From Massilia sp. erpn (GTDB taxonomy: Bacteria; Pseudomonadota; Gammaproteobacteria; Burkholderiales; Burkholderiaceae_D), in assembly GCF_024400215.1 (NCBI RefSeq), contig NZ_CP053748.1, forward strand, positions 1,488,001 through 1,552,000: DNA of 64,000 nucleotides, read 5' to 3'. The position numbers and the translations under genes are program-made. Of this stretch, positions 44,271 to 53,638 are shown in pieces. Each line of letters begins with the position of its first letter. The stretch's first letter is position 1. The notes under the pieces are model-generated. The model did no database searches. It was not told the origin of the DNA and saw nothing but the letters and a program-made list of their open reading frames with translations.

Positions 44271-45506
44271 CTAGACCAGCACCTCAAGCGCCGCCGGATG
44301 GCTGAGGAAGGCCGCCGGGCTGGCCGTGCGGCCGTAGGCGCCCGATTGCAGCACCACCACCAGATCGCCCACCTCAGCCAGTCCCAATTCCATCTGGTCG
44401 GCCAGCAAGTCGAGCGGCGTGCACAGGGGACCGACCACGGAGGCGGTTTCGCGCGGGCCGCCCGCCACCTGGGTGCCGATGACGACCGGATAGTTCTTGC
44501 GTATCACCTGGCCGAAATTGCCCGAGGCCGAGAGGTGGTGGTGCAGGCCACCGTCGGTAATCAGATACACCTGGCCGCGCGATTCCTTGCGGTCCACCAC
44601 GCGGCAGACATAGGCGCCCGCCTCGCCCACCAGATAACGTCCCAGCTCGATCACGATCTGGGCCTGGCCCAATTGCGGGCGCGCCTCTTCCAGCAGGCGG
44701 CGCAGATTGGCGCCCACCGCTTCCAGGTCCAGCCGCTCTTCGCCGGGGAAGTAGGGAATGCCGAAACCGCCACCGATATTCACAATGCGCGGCGGGCACG
44801 GCGCGTCCTGCGCCAGGCGGATAGCCAGCGCCAGCGTCTTTTCATGCGCTTCCTGGATCGCCGCCGCCTTCAGGTTCTGCGAGCCGCTGAAGATGTGGAA
44901 GCCGTGGAAGTCCAGTTCCAGTTCGGCGATGCGGCGCAACATCTGCGGCACGCGCTCGGCATCGACGCCAAACTGTTTCGGGCCGCCGCCCATCTTCATG
45001 CCCGAGGATTTCAATTCGAAATCGGGATTCACGCGCACCGCGACCTGAGGCTGGATGCCGAGGCGCAGGCCGATCACGGCGGCGCGTTCCATCTCGCCTT
45101 CCGATTCCAGATTCAGCACGATGCCGGCCGCGATCGCGCAGGACAATTCGGCATCGCTCTTGCCGGGACCGGCGAAGCTGATGCGGGCTGGCTCCATGCC
45201 GGTATCGAGCGCCACCTGCAGCTCGCCGCCGGAAGCGACGTCGATGCCGTCCACCAGACCCGCCATATGCTGCACCACGGCCGGCATGGGGTTGGCCTTC
45301 ATCGCGTAATGCAGATGCACGTCCGCGGGCAGATGCTTGCGCAGCAGCGCCACGCGCTGCGTCATGGCGCGCCGCTCATAGACGTAGAACGGGGTCTGGC
45401 CGACGCGCTGCGCCAGCCGCGCCAGGGGAATGCCGCCGATGTGCAGGCTGTCATCCTTCACCTCGAACTGCAACAGGGCCGCGTGCTGCGGACGCGGCGC
45501 GCTCAT
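44271..45506 (-). CDS. PLP-dependent decarboxylase, exosortase A-associated
   Basis: 411 residues; fold III PLP decarboxylase (TIGR03099 type), related to diaminopimelate and ornithine decarboxylases. LHYAMKANP holds the PLP lysine (Lys70), GGGFGIPYFPGEE binds the cofactor phosphate, and GPLCTPLD carries the Cys and Asp of the active site. It overlaps the acyl-CoA ligase stop as ATGA. Together with that ligase and the acyl carrier protein it forms a conserved exosortase A subset of unknown product, possibly making an amine to be acylated. Confidence 0.93.
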   Translation of the reverse strand: MSAPRPQHAALLQFEVKDDSLHIGGIPLARLAQRVGQTPFYVYERRAMTQRVALLRKHLPADVHLHYAMKANPMPAVVQHMAGLVDGIDVASGGELQVALDTGMEPARISFAGPGKSDAELSCAIAAGIVLNLESEGEMERAAVIGLRLGIQPQVAVRVNPDFELKSSGMKMGGGPKQFGVDAERVPQMLRRIAELELDFHGFHIFSGSQNLKAAAIQEAHEKTLALAIRLAQDAPCPPRIVNIGGGFGIPYFPGEERLDLEAVGANLRRLLEEARPQLGQAQIVIELGRYLVGEAGAYVCRVVDRKESRGQVYLITDGGLHHHLSASGNFGQVIRKNYPVVIGTQVAGGPRETASVVGPLCTPLDLLADQMELGLAEVGDLVVVLQSGAYGRTASPAAFLSHPAALEVLV

Positions 45507-47089
45507 TGCCGGCCCTCCGCGAAGGCATTCTCATACTGCTGGCTAAGCAGCTTGCGGTCGATCTTGCCGTTCGGGTTGCGCGGCAGGGCCGCGTCGGCGA
45601 TCACCACCTTCTGCGGCAGCATATACGCCGGCAGGTGCGGCTTGACGGCCGCCAGCAGGTCGGAGGCGGTCAAAGCCACGCCTTCGCGCGGGAAGGCGAT
45701 CACCACGATGGCCTGGCCCAGGGCTGGATGCTGGACGCCGATGGCGGCCGCTTCGGCCACCGCGTCGCGCGCATACACCACTTCCTCCACCTCGGTCGGG
45801 CTGACGCGGTAGCCGGAGGTCTTGATCATTTCGTCGTTACGGCTGATGAAGTAGAGGAAGCCTTCCTCGTCCTTGCGCACCGTATCGCCCGACCACACGG
45901 CCAGCTCGGTCAGCGGCAGGCCGTAGTGGCGCGGCGCCACCCGCTTGAAGCGCTCGGCGGTCTTGGCCGGATCGTTCCAGTAGCCCAGCGACACCAGGGC
46001 GCCGCGGTGCACCAGCTCACCCGGTTCGCCCGGCGCGCATTCGCTGCCGTCGGGACGCAGCACCATCACTTCCGCATTCGGGATGGCCTTGCCCATGGAG
46101 TCGGGGCGGCGTTCCAGCTCGGACGGCGGCAGGAAGGTGGAGCGGAAAGCTTCGGTCAGGCCGTACATCAGGAAAGGCCTGGCGTTCGGCAGGGCCGCGC
46201 GCAGCGCATCGAGCGTGGGACGCTGCATGGCGCCGCCGGAATTGGTCAGATAGCGCAGGGTGCAGTCGGCCGGCCAGTTCAAGGGCGCCAACTGGATCCA
46301 CAGCGGCGGCACGGCGGCCAGGCCGGTGATGCGTTCGGCCACCACGGCGTTCAGCACATCGCGCGGCAGCAGATGGTTGATCAGCACCGCGGTGGCGCCG
46401 ACGTGGAAGGCGGTGGTGAGCTGGCTCAGGCCATAGTCGAAGCTGAGCGGCAGCACGGCCAGCAGGCGGTCGGCCGGGGTGTTTTCCAGGTAGCTGGCCA
46501 CGCTCTGCGCGCCGGCCACCAGATTGCGGTGCGACAGCACCACGCCTTTCGGCTTGCCGGTGCTGCCCGAGGTGTAGAGGATGGCCGCCATATCGCCGTC
46601 GATGGCGCGGTGCGGCGCGCCGTCCGTGGCGGCGGCCAGCGCCGCATCCCAGGCCAGCACCTCGACGCCGGGCAGCTGCGGCAGCTCACCATTGCCGCCG
46701 ACGGCGATCACGGTGCGCAGGTCGCGGCAATGGGCCAGGGCCGCCGCCAGCAGCTTGAGGCGGTCGGCCGACGTCACCAGCACGCGCACATTGCAGTCGG
46801 CCAGGATATAGGCCACCTGCTCCGGCTTGAGCAGGGGATTGACGGGCACGAAGGCGCCGCCGGCGGCTGCCGCACCGAACATGGCCGCGACATTCTCCAC
46901 ATTTTTTTCCATGTAGACGGCCACCCGCTCGCCGCGTTCCAGGCCGCCGCCCAGCAGGGTATCGGCAACCTGGCGCACCAGGGCAGCCAGGGTGGCGTAA
47001 TCCAGCCGGCGCTGGCCATACACCAGCGCTTCCGCAGCGGGACTGCGCTGCGCCGAACGGAATATGAAATCGTGTACCAGCTCGCTCAT
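45503..47089 (-). CDS. Acyl-CoA ligase (AMP-forming), exosortase A-associated
   Basis: 528 residues (TIGR03098 type). The adenylation motif LYTSGSTGKPKG is at 171-182, YGLTEAFRST follows mid-protein, and NPNGKIDRKLL near the C-terminus carries the catalytic Lys. It activates a carboxylic acid with ATP and may load it on the small acyl carrier protein at 49738-49986. First gene of a minus-strand pair, divergent from the aminotransferase gene across a 274-base gap. Confidence 0.93.
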   Translation of the reverse strand: MSELVHDFIFRSAQRSPAAEALVYGQRRLDYATLAALVRQVADTLLGGGLERGERVAVYMEKNVENVAAMFGAAAAGGAFVPVNPLLKPEQVAYILADCNVRVLVTSADRLKLLAAALAHCRDLRTVIAVGGNGELPQLPGVEVLAWDAALAAATDGAPHRAIDGDMAAILYTSGSTGKPKGVVLSHRNLVAGAQSVASYLENTPADRLLAVLPLSFDYGLSQLTTAFHVGATAVLINHLLPRDVLNAVVAERITGLAAVPPLWIQLAPLNWPADCTLRYLTNSGGAMQRPTLDALRAALPNARPFLMYGLTEAFRSTFLPPSELERRPDSMGKAIPNAEVMVLRPDGSECAPGEPGELVHRGALVSLGYWNDPAKTAERFKRVAPRHYGLPLTELAVWSGDTVRKDEEGFLYFISRNDEMIKTSGYRVSPTEVEEVVYARDAVAEAAAIGVQHPALGQAIVVIAFPREGVALTASDLLAAVKPHLPAYMLPQKVVIADAALPRNPNGKIDRKLLSQQYENAFAEGRQ

Positions 47090-47363
47090 TGCATCCCTCT
47101 CCGCTTACTTCCTTGCTTAATTTGCCAGCCCGCGTCCATGCGGACAAAATCCGGCTGTCATCTTAACATTTTAGAATCGAATCGATGCCGCTTTTTTCGC
47201 CGCAGCCCTCCGCATTGTGCGGCAAAATTCATTCCAAAAACAACAACATTCGTATTTCTATTGCAACGGTTTGTTTTATCATCAAGGCTTGCTGCCGCCT
47301 GCCGGACAAGCGGGTTATACTTGGAAAATATCAAATTAGAAATGCCGTGCTGGCGGGACCGAT

Positions 47364-48647
47364 ATGGGGAATATAAGCATTTCAGACGTCAAACCCAAGG
47401 CTGACAGCGGCTTCGGCGCCACGCTGCCGGCCAGCACACCTGCGCCGGCCGTGGTCGATTTTCCCCGTTCGCGCCTGCCGGTGGCACCACCGTTGTCGAT
47501 GGCGTCCTTCCGCCGCGGCGGCGGGCCGCATGTGGCCTCGATCCTCGATGCCGGGCCAGCGCGCCTGGTCACTTCGGGCCGCGTCGCCATCGCGCTGGCG
47601 CTGCGCCAGATGGGCGTGGGCGCGGGCGACACGGTGCTGGTGCCGTCCTACCACTGCGCCTCGATGGTGGAGCCGGTGATCTGGTCGGGCGCAACGCCGG
47701 TGTTCTACCGCATCAATCCCGACACCTCGGTCAAGCTGGACGACGTGGCGGCCAAACTCGATGGCCGCGCCAAGGTGCTGATGGCCACCAATTACTTCGG
47801 CTTCCCGCAGGATCTGGCGGCGTTGCGCGCCTTCTGCGATGCGCGCGGCCTGCTGCTGCTGGAAGACTGCGCCCACTCCTTCCTGGGCGAGTACAAGGGC
47901 AAACCACTCGGCTCCTATGGCGACTACGCGATTGCCAGCAGCATGAAATTCTTCCCGATCTACGAGGGCGGCTGTCTGGTGTCGGCGCGCCATGCACTGG
48001 ATCAGGTGGCGCTGCAGTCGGCCGGCATGGGCTTCGAGGCCAAAGTCCTCATCAATACGCTGGAGGAAGGCTTCGCCTACAACCGCCTGCGCCTGCTCAA
48101 AGCCCTGAGCTGGCTGCCGATGACCTTGAAGAACCTGCTGTGGAGCCAGATCAAGGCGCGCCGCCAGACGGGTGCCCAATCGATGGCGCCCGGATCGTCG
48201 GACGGCGGCTTCGGCTTCGATCCGCGCTGGCTGGACAAACGCTCCTCCTTTTTTTCGCGCACCATGCTGAAACTGGTGTCGCGCACGCGCATGGGCGCCC
48301 TGCGCCGCCGCAACTACCAGCGCCTGCAGCAGGCGCTGGACGGCCTGCCCGGCTGCCGCCCGCTGCATCCGGTGCTGCCCGACGGGGTCTATCCCTGGGT
48401 CTTCCCTTTGCTGACAGATGATCCGCACGCCATTTTCGGTACGCTGAAAATGGCCGGGGTGCCGGTGATCCGTTTTGGCGAATACCTGTGGCAGGGCGTG
48501 GACGCCAGCGTCTGCGCCACCAGCGTGGACCTGTCGCGCCGCGTGCTGCAATTCCCCTGCCATCAGGAATTGACGGAACCAGAAATGGAATGGATGGTTG
48601 ACCACATCCGCAATGCGCTGCTGGCGCAGAAAGCCCCTCCGCTATGA
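47364..48647 (+). CDS. DegT/DnrJ/EryC1-type aminotransferase
   Basis: 427 residues from an ATG with GGGA six bases upstream. The sugar-aminotransferase fold is shown by TSGRVAIALALRQMGV, LLEDCAHSFLGEYKGKPLGSYGD (Asp168 contacts the PLP ring) and SSMKFFPIYEGG with the PLP lysine Lys195. The N-terminal 45 residues are a polar extension. It may aminate a keto-sugar or a small keto acid. It begins a plus-strand run of eight genes reaching 56082, with the GNAT gene overlapping by four bases. Confidence 0.88.
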   Translation: MGNISISDVKPKADSGFGATLPASTPAPAVVDFPRSRLPVAPPLSMASFRRGGGPHVASILDAGPARLVTSGRVAIALALRQMGVGAGDTVLVPSYHCASMVEPVIWSGATPVFYRINPDTSVKLDDVAAKLDGRAKVLMATNYFGFPQDLAALRAFCDARGLLLLEDCAHSFLGEYKGKPLGSYGDYAIASSMKFFPIYEGGCLVSARHALDQVALQSAGMGFEAKVLINTLEEGFAYNRLRLLKALSWLPMTLKNLLWSQIKARRQTGAQSMAPGSSDGGFGFDPRWLDKRSSFFSRTMLKLVSRTRMGALRRRNYQRLQQALDGLPGCRPLHPVLPDGVYPWVFPLLTDDPHAIFGTLKMAGVPVIRFGEYLWQGVDASVCATSVDLSRRVLQFPCHQELTEPEMEWMVDHIRNALLAQKAPPL

Positions 48648-49735
48648 GCTGGACCTTGTACCCCGCCACCCAGTTTGCCGCGCATGCCGCGCGCTGGGCC
48701 GAATGCAACCGGCGCAGCACCGCCTCTCCCCTGCTGGAGCCGGATTTCGTGCATCCCCTGCTGCGTGAATTCGGCAATGGCGACGAGCAGCTGGCCTGCT
48801 ACGAGCGCCAGGGCGAGCTGCTGGCCATGGGCATCGTGGCGCGGCGGCGGCGCGGCGTGTGGGAGACTTTCCAGCCGTCGCAGGCGCCGGTCAGCCTGTG
48901 GATGCATGCGCCGGGCTTGAACCTGTCCACCCTGCTGGCCGAGCTGACGCGCAAGCTGCCCGGCCTGCCGCTGATGCTGGGCCTGACCCAGCGCGACCCG
49001 CAACTGGAGCCGCGGCCCGCGCCCGGCGGCTGCCTGCGCACGGTGGACTATATCGACACGGCGCGCATCACGCTGGCGGGCACCTTCGAGGATTACTGGA
49101 ACGCACGCGGCAAGAACCTGCGCAACAACCTGAAAAAGCAGCGTTCCAAACTGCAGAAGGAAGGCGTGGCCACGCGCATGCAGATCAGCCGCGCGCCGGA
49201 AGAGATGGCGGCGGCGGTGGCCGATTACGGCCGGCTGGAAAGCGCGGGCTGGAAGGCACAGCTGGGGACCGCCATCCATCCGGAGAATGCGCAGGGACGT
49301 TTTTACACCGCGATGCTGGAAGGCTTCGCGCGGCGCGGCGCGGCGGCCATCTACCGTTACTGGTTTGACAATCAGCTGGTGGCCATGGACCTGTGCATCG
49401 AAGGCGATGGCTGCATGATCGTGCTGAAGACGACCTACGATGAAACGGTGCCGAGCAGCCTGTCGCCGACCATGCTGATGCGCGAGGAATGCTGCCAGCA
49501 GCTGTTCGCCGAGCAGCGCTTCGAGCGGCTGGAGTTCTACGGCAAGGTGATGGAATGGCATACCCGCTGGACCGATGAAATCCGGACCATGTACCATGTC
49601 AACCATTACCGCTGGCCTGTGCTCCTGCAGCTGCATACCATCGCTAATCAACGTGCCGCCCTGCGTGGCCAGCGGCCGGCTCCGGCCCCCGCGCCCGCGC
49701 AATCTCTGCCGCACGGCAACCCATCCACGGAGTAA
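48644..49735 (+). CDS. GNAT-fold acyltransferase (CelD/BcsL or FemAB-like)
   Basis: 363 residues; double GNAT fold of the PF13480 type. YWNARGKNLRNNLKKQRSKLQKEG is the typical basic helix, and YRYWFDNQLVAMDLCIEGDGCMIVLKTTYDE the core strands. Related proteins (CelD, BcsL) act in polysaccharide decoration. Here it is followed by the acyl carrier protein gene after two bases, so it could transfer an acyl group from the carrier to a sugar amine; this is inference. Confidence 0.85.
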   Translation: MSWTLYPATQFAAHAARWAECNRRSTASPLLEPDFVHPLLREFGNGDEQLACYERQGELLAMGIVARRRRGVWETFQPSQAPVSLWMHAPGLNLSTLLAELTRKLPGLPLMLGLTQRDPQLEPRPAPGGCLRTVDYIDTARITLAGTFEDYWNARGKNLRNNLKKQRSKLQKEGVATRMQISRAPEEMAAAVADYGRLESAGWKAQLGTAIHPENAQGRFYTAMLEGFARRGAAAIYRYWFDNQLVAMDLCIEGDGCMIVLKTTYDETVPSSLSPTMLMREECCQQLFAEQRFERLEFYGKVMEWHTRWTDEIRTMYHVNHYRWPVLLQLHTIANQRAALRGQRPAPAPAPAQSLPHGNPSTE

Positions 49736-49737
49736 CT

Positions 49738-49986
49738 ATGTATTTGGAAGAAGTAAAAACGATTTTGACCGATGTTCTGAGTCTGGGCGCCGAGGGCGCC
49801 GCGTTGGACGAGCATTCGCCGCTGTTAGGCAGTATCCCCGAGCTGGACTCGATGGCGGTGGTGGAGCTGATCGGCGCGCTGGAACAACAATTCGGTTTCA
49901 GCGTCGATGACGATGAAATCAGCGCTGCCAACTTCGTGACCGTGGGCAGTCTGGTTGCCTTCGTCAAGCACAAGCTGACGGCATGA
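49738..49986 (+). CDS. Acyl carrier protein, exosortase A-associated
   Basis: 82 residues. The phosphopantetheine site is Ser38 in ELDSMAV; the four-helix pattern and acidic character fit ACP. It lies between the GNAT gene (two-base gap) and hydrolase 2 (four-base overlap). It is the likely carrier for an acyl or aminoacyl group activated by the ligase at 45503-47089. Confidence 0.92.
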   Translation: MYLEEVKTILTDVLSLGAEGAALDEHSPLLGSIPELDSMAVVELIGALEQQFGFSVDDDEISAANFVTVGSLVAFVKHKLTA

Positions 49987-50843
49987 ACCATCACCCTGCG
50001 CCGCCGCACGCCGAGCCTTTCTTTTTGAAGGCCGGCACGGGGGCGCGCTTTTGCGTGTTCCACGCCGCCGCCGGCACCTGCCGCGGCGCTTTCCTGTATG
50101 TGCATCCCTTTGCCGAGGAAATGAACAAGGCGCGCCGCATGGCGGCCTTGCAAGCGCGCGCCATGGCGACGCAGGGTTACGCGGTATTACAGATCGATTT
50201 ATACGGCTGCGGCGACAGCAGCGGCGATTTCGGCGATGCGCGCTGGGAGATCTGGCTGGACGACCTGGCACGTGGCGCGCAGTGGCTGCGCGAGCGTCTG
50301 GGCGGCGCGCTGGAACAGGAAGTCGGCCTGTGGGGCTTGCGCCTGGGCGCCCTGCTTGCCCTGGATTACGCGCGCCAGGCGGCTCAGCCACCCTCCGTAC
50401 TGCTGCTGTGGCAAGCGGTGACGAATGGGGCCAATTTCATGACGCAATTCCTGCGCCTGAAACTGGCCAACCAGATGCTGGCTGAGGGCCAGGAAAAAAA
50501 TGGCGGCACCGCCGCCCTGCGCGCCACGCTGGCGGCGGGCGAGCCGCTGGAAATCGCAGGATACACACTGGCGCCCGCGCTGGCGCAGTCGATTGAAGCG
50601 CTGGATGCGGCCAAGTTCGCGCCGCCTCCCTGCCCGCTGCACTGGTTCGAGATCGTGGCACAGGAAGGCCGTCCGCTGCCGCCGGCCGCCGCGCGCGTGC
50701 TGCATGGCTGGCAGGAGGGCGGCGAGCTATCCGCCGTGACGGTGGCAGGCCAGCCTTTCTGGGCCACCCAGGAAATCAGCGAATGCCCTGCCTTGCTGGA
50801 TGCAACGGCGGCGGCATTGAAGGAAGCCTGCCATGCAGCTTGA
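49983..50843 (+). CDS. Exosortase A system-associated hydrolase 2
   Basis: 286 residues; alpha/beta hydrolase fold (TIGR03101 type). YVHPFAEEMNKARRM forms the oxyanion region and LYGCGDSSGDF the early strand. The nucleophile elbow reads LWGLRLGA, so the usual Ser (G-x-S-x-G) is replaced by Arg; the protein may not be a classical esterase. It overlaps the hydrolase 1 gene by 11 bases. Confidence 0.9.
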   Translation: MNHHPAPPHAEPFFLKAGTGARFCVFHAAAGTCRGAFLYVHPFAEEMNKARRMAALQARAMATQGYAVLQIDLYGCGDSSGDFGDARWEIWLDDLARGAQWLRERLGGALEQEVGLWGLRLGALLALDYARQAAQPPSVLLLWQAVTNGANFMTQFLRLKLANQMLAEGQEKNGGTAALRATLAAGEPLEIAGYTLAPALAQSIEALDAAKFAPPPCPLHWFEIVAQEGRPLPPAAARVLHGWQEGGELSAVTVAGQPFWATQEISECPALLDATAAALKEACHAA

Positions 50844-51726
50844 GGAACAGGCACTCGGCTTTCCCTGCCAGGGCGAGTGGCTGACAGCCATTCTCAGCCC
50901 GGTCTCCCGGCCGGCGCGGCGCGGGGTGCTGATCGTGGTCGGCGGCCCGCAGTACCGGGCAGGCAGCCACCGCCAATTCACGCTGCTGGCACGCGCGCTG
51001 GCGGCGCAGGGTATTCCAGCCATGCGCTTCGATTACCGCGGCATGGGCGACAGCAGCGGTGCGGCACGCAATTTTGAAGAGGTTGACGCCGATCTGCGCA
51101 CGGCCATCGACCAGTTCATAGCGGCCTGTCCCGGCTTGCAGGAAGTGGTGCTGTGGGGGCTGTGCGATGCGGCTTCTGCGGCCATGTTTTATGCGCGCCA
51201 GGATCATCGCGTCTGCGGTATGGTGTTGCTGAACCCCTGGGCGCGCAGCACGGAAGGCCTGGCCAAGGCCACGCTCAAGCATTACTACCGCGACCGGCTG
51301 CTGCAGCCGGAGTTGTGGCGCAAAATATTCAGCGGCCGCTTCAACCTGGGCGCGGCGCTGCGCTCATTTGCCGGCCTGCTTGGCGCGGCGTATGCGCGCC
51401 GTCCCGCTGCCGCAGCGGCGGCCGATGCGGCCGGCCATGGCGTGGAGCAGGCCGGCACCCCGGCGCTGGAAGTACCCGGCCTGCACCAGCGCATGCTGGA
51501 GGGGCTGCAAGGCTTTTCGGGCAAGGTTCTTTTCATCTTTAGCGGCGCCGATCTGACGGCGCAGGAGTTTCTGGACATGGTAAAGGCATCCCGCCAGTGG
51601 CAAGGCCTGCTGGCGGCTCCGCGCGTGACCCGGCATACCCTGGCGCCGGCCGATCACACCTTCTCGCGCCGCGAATGGCGCGACCAGGTGGCCGGCTGGA
51701 CTTCCGATTGGGTGCGCTCATGGTAA
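50833..51726 (+). CDS. Exosortase A system-associated hydrolase 1
   Basis: 297 residues; alpha/beta hydrolase (TIGR03100 type). RFDYRGMGDSSG and the elbow VLWGLCDAAS with Cys111 in place of Ser are visible. A Cys nucleophile would fit acyl transfer or thioester cleavage. Sits next to hydrolase 2 and the acyl carrier protein. Its last seven bases overlap the start of the GT4 gene. Confidence 0.9.
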   Translation: MQLEEQALGFPCQGEWLTAILSPVSRPARRGVLIVVGGPQYRAGSHRQFTLLARALAAQGIPAMRFDYRGMGDSSGAARNFEEVDADLRTAIDQFIAACPGLQEVVLWGLCDAASAAMFYARQDHRVCGMVLLNPWARSTEGLAKATLKHYYRDRLLQPELWRKIFSGRFNLGAALRSFAGLLGAAYARRPAAAAAADAAGHGVEQAGTPALEVPGLHQRMLEGLQGFSGKVLFIFSGADLTAQEFLDMVKASRQWQGLLAAPRVTRHTLAPADHTFSRREWRDQVAGWTSDWVRSW

Positions 51727-53015
51727 AGCGCGTGCTGATGATCGCTTACCACTATCCGCCCATGCGCGGCAGCAGCGGCATTCAGCGCACGCTGAAGTTC
51801 TCGCAATATCTGCCGCAGCAGGGCTGGCAGCCGCTGGTGCTGTCGGCCCATCCACGCGCCTATGCCAACAGCGGCGACGACCAGATGCGCGAGATTCCGG
51901 CCGAAGCGGTGGTGCAGCGCGCCTTTGCGCTCGACACCTCGCGCCACCTGGCCTGGCGCGGACGCTACCTGGGCTGGCTGGCCCTGCCCGACCGCTGGGT
52001 TGCATGGTGCCTGGGCGCGGTGCCGGCCGGGCTGCGCATGATCCGCAAATACCGTCCGCAGGTGATCTGGTCCACCTACCCCATCGCCAGCGCCAATCTG
52101 ATCGCGCTCTGCCTGCACCGCATGACCGGCCTGCCGTGGATCGCCGATCTGCGCGACCCGATGACCGATGTGGACTATCCCTCCGATCCGCTGACGCGCA
52201 AGGTGTACCGCTGGATCGAAAAGCAGACCGTCAAGCATTGCACCGTGGCCGTATGCACCACGCCGGGCGCGATCAAGACGTATGAAACGCGCTTCCCGGA
52301 GATTCCAGCCAGCCGCTTCGCCCTGATCGAAAACGGCTACGACGAAGAGAACTTCGCCGACGCGGGGGCCCTCGCCGCGCAAGCCGCACCGGCCCAGGGC
52401 CGCCCCTTTACGCTGATCCACAGCGGCATCATCTATCCGTCCGAACGCGACCCGGTGCCGCTGTTCGAGGCGCTGGCGGAGTTGCAGGCGCAAGGCAGGA
52501 TCGATGCGCAGCGTCTGCGCGTGGTGCTGCGCGCCACGGCGCATGACGAGTATCTGGCGGGCCTGATCGCGCGCTACGGCATCGGCGAACTGGTCAGCCT
52601 GGCGCCGCATATCGCCTACCGCGACGCGCTCAGCGAAATGCTGACGGCCGATGCGCTGCTGGTGCTGCAGGCGACCAACTGCAATCACCAGATTCCGGCC
52701 AAGCTGTATGAATACCTGCGCGCGCGCCGTCCGATCCTGGCCCTGACCGACAGCATCGGCGACACCGCCGCCGCCTTGCGCCAGGCCGGCATCGACACCA
52801 TCGCGCCGCTCGATTCGAAAGAAGGCATCATGCAGGGGCTGATGCGCTTCCTGGAACTGGCGCAGGCGGGCAAGGCGCCGCTGGCCTCGGAAGAAGCAAT
52901 TGCCGCCAATTCGCGCCGCGCGCGCACCGGGGAACTGGGCCAGCTGCTGGAGCGCATCGCCCAGCCTGCGCAAGCCGCGCATGCCTTGCCGGCCAATAGG
53001 GAGGAAGTACGATGA
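51720..53015 (+). CDS. Glycosyltransferase family 4
   Basis: 431 residues from the ATG at 51720 (MVKRVLMIAYHYPPMRGSSG), which overlaps the hydrolase 1 stop. GT-B fold with YHYPPMRGSSGIQR (donor/acceptor loop), WIADLRDPMTD and a C-terminal IPAKLYEYLRARRPILAL block. Similar enzymes lie in capsule and exosortase A loci. Ends in ATGA overlap with the TPR gene. Confidence 0.87.
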   Translation: MVKRVLMIAYHYPPMRGSSGIQRTLKFSQYLPQQGWQPLVLSAHPRAYANSGDDQMREIPAEAVVQRAFALDTSRHLAWRGRYLGWLALPDRWVAWCLGAVPAGLRMIRKYRPQVIWSTYPIASANLIALCLHRMTGLPWIADLRDPMTDVDYPSDPLTRKVYRWIEKQTVKHCTVAVCTTPGAIKTYETRFPEIPASRFALIENGYDEENFADAGALAAQAAPAQGRPFTLIHSGIIYPSERDPVPLFEALAELQAQGRIDAQRLRVVLRATAHDEYLAGLIARYGIGELVSLAPHIAYRDALSEMLTADALLVLQATNCNHQIPAKLYEYLRARRPILALTDSIGDTAAALRQAGIDTIAPLDSKEGIMQGLMRFLELAQAGKAPLASEEAIAANSRRARTGELGQLLERIAQPAQAAHALPANREEVR

Positions 53016-53638
53016 AAATCAAGGCAGCCCTGGCTGCGGCGACACTGCTGGCCGCCAGCGGACAATTGGCCGCCAAGCCGTTTTGCGGGGAACTGGTGAA
53101 CGCCTTCGGTCCCTTCGATTACCGCACCCCCGATGCCGAACAGCTGCATCTGGTGGAACAGGCCCACTTCACGGAAGAAGTGGAACAGGGCCTCAAGGGC
53201 AATACCGGCACGCTGGGAGCGGACCTGGACTATACGCTGCGTGCCTTCCCCAACCATACGCGGGCACTGGAAACGCTGGCCAAGGTGGCGCTGCGCCAGA
53301 AAGCGGTGCAGCTGCCGGGCGGGAAGTATCCAGTGGAGTGCTATTTCGAGCGCGCCGTGCGCTTCGTGCCGGACGATGGTGCGGCGCATGCGGCGTATGC
53401 CGGCTATCTGTACCGCGTCGGGCAGCCCGAAAAGGCCTTGCCCATGCTGGAAAAGGCCGTCGAGCTGGACCCCGAGAATCCTTCGATCAATTACAACCTC
53501 GGCCTGGCTTACGCCAAGATGAAGAAATACGATCCCGCCGTCAAATACGCGAGGAAAGCCTATGAACTGGGCTTTCCGCTGCCGGGGCTGAAAAATATGC
53601 TGACGGCGGCCGGCAAATGGAGCGATAAGACACCATGA
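53012..53638 (+). CDS. Secreted TPR-repeat protein
   Basis: 208 residues. Signal peptide MKIKAALAAATLLAASGQLAA; then, from about 105, two to three tetratricopeptide repeats (RFVPDDGAAHAAYAGYLYRVGQ, then LEKAVELDPENPSINYNLGLAY). It probably acts as a periplasmic scaffold. Overlaps both neighbours by ATGA, so it is coupled to the ligase-like gene that follows. Confidence 0.8.
   Translation: MKIKAALAAATLLAASGQLAAKPFCGELVNAFGPFDYRTPDAEQLHLVEQAHFTEEVEQGLKGNTGTLGADLDYTLRAFPNHTRALETLAKVALRQKAVQLPGGKYPVECYFERAVRFVPDDGAAHAAYAGYLYRVGQPEKALPMLEKAVELDPENPSINYNLGLAYAKMKKYDPAVKYARKAYELGFPLPGLKNMLTAAGKWSDKTP

Noticed and set aside
47210..47222. CCGCA-TTG-TGCGG inverted repeat in the ligase/aminotransferase gap
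   Set aside because: Five-base arms are expected by chance in GC-rich DNA and no promoter boxes lie around it.
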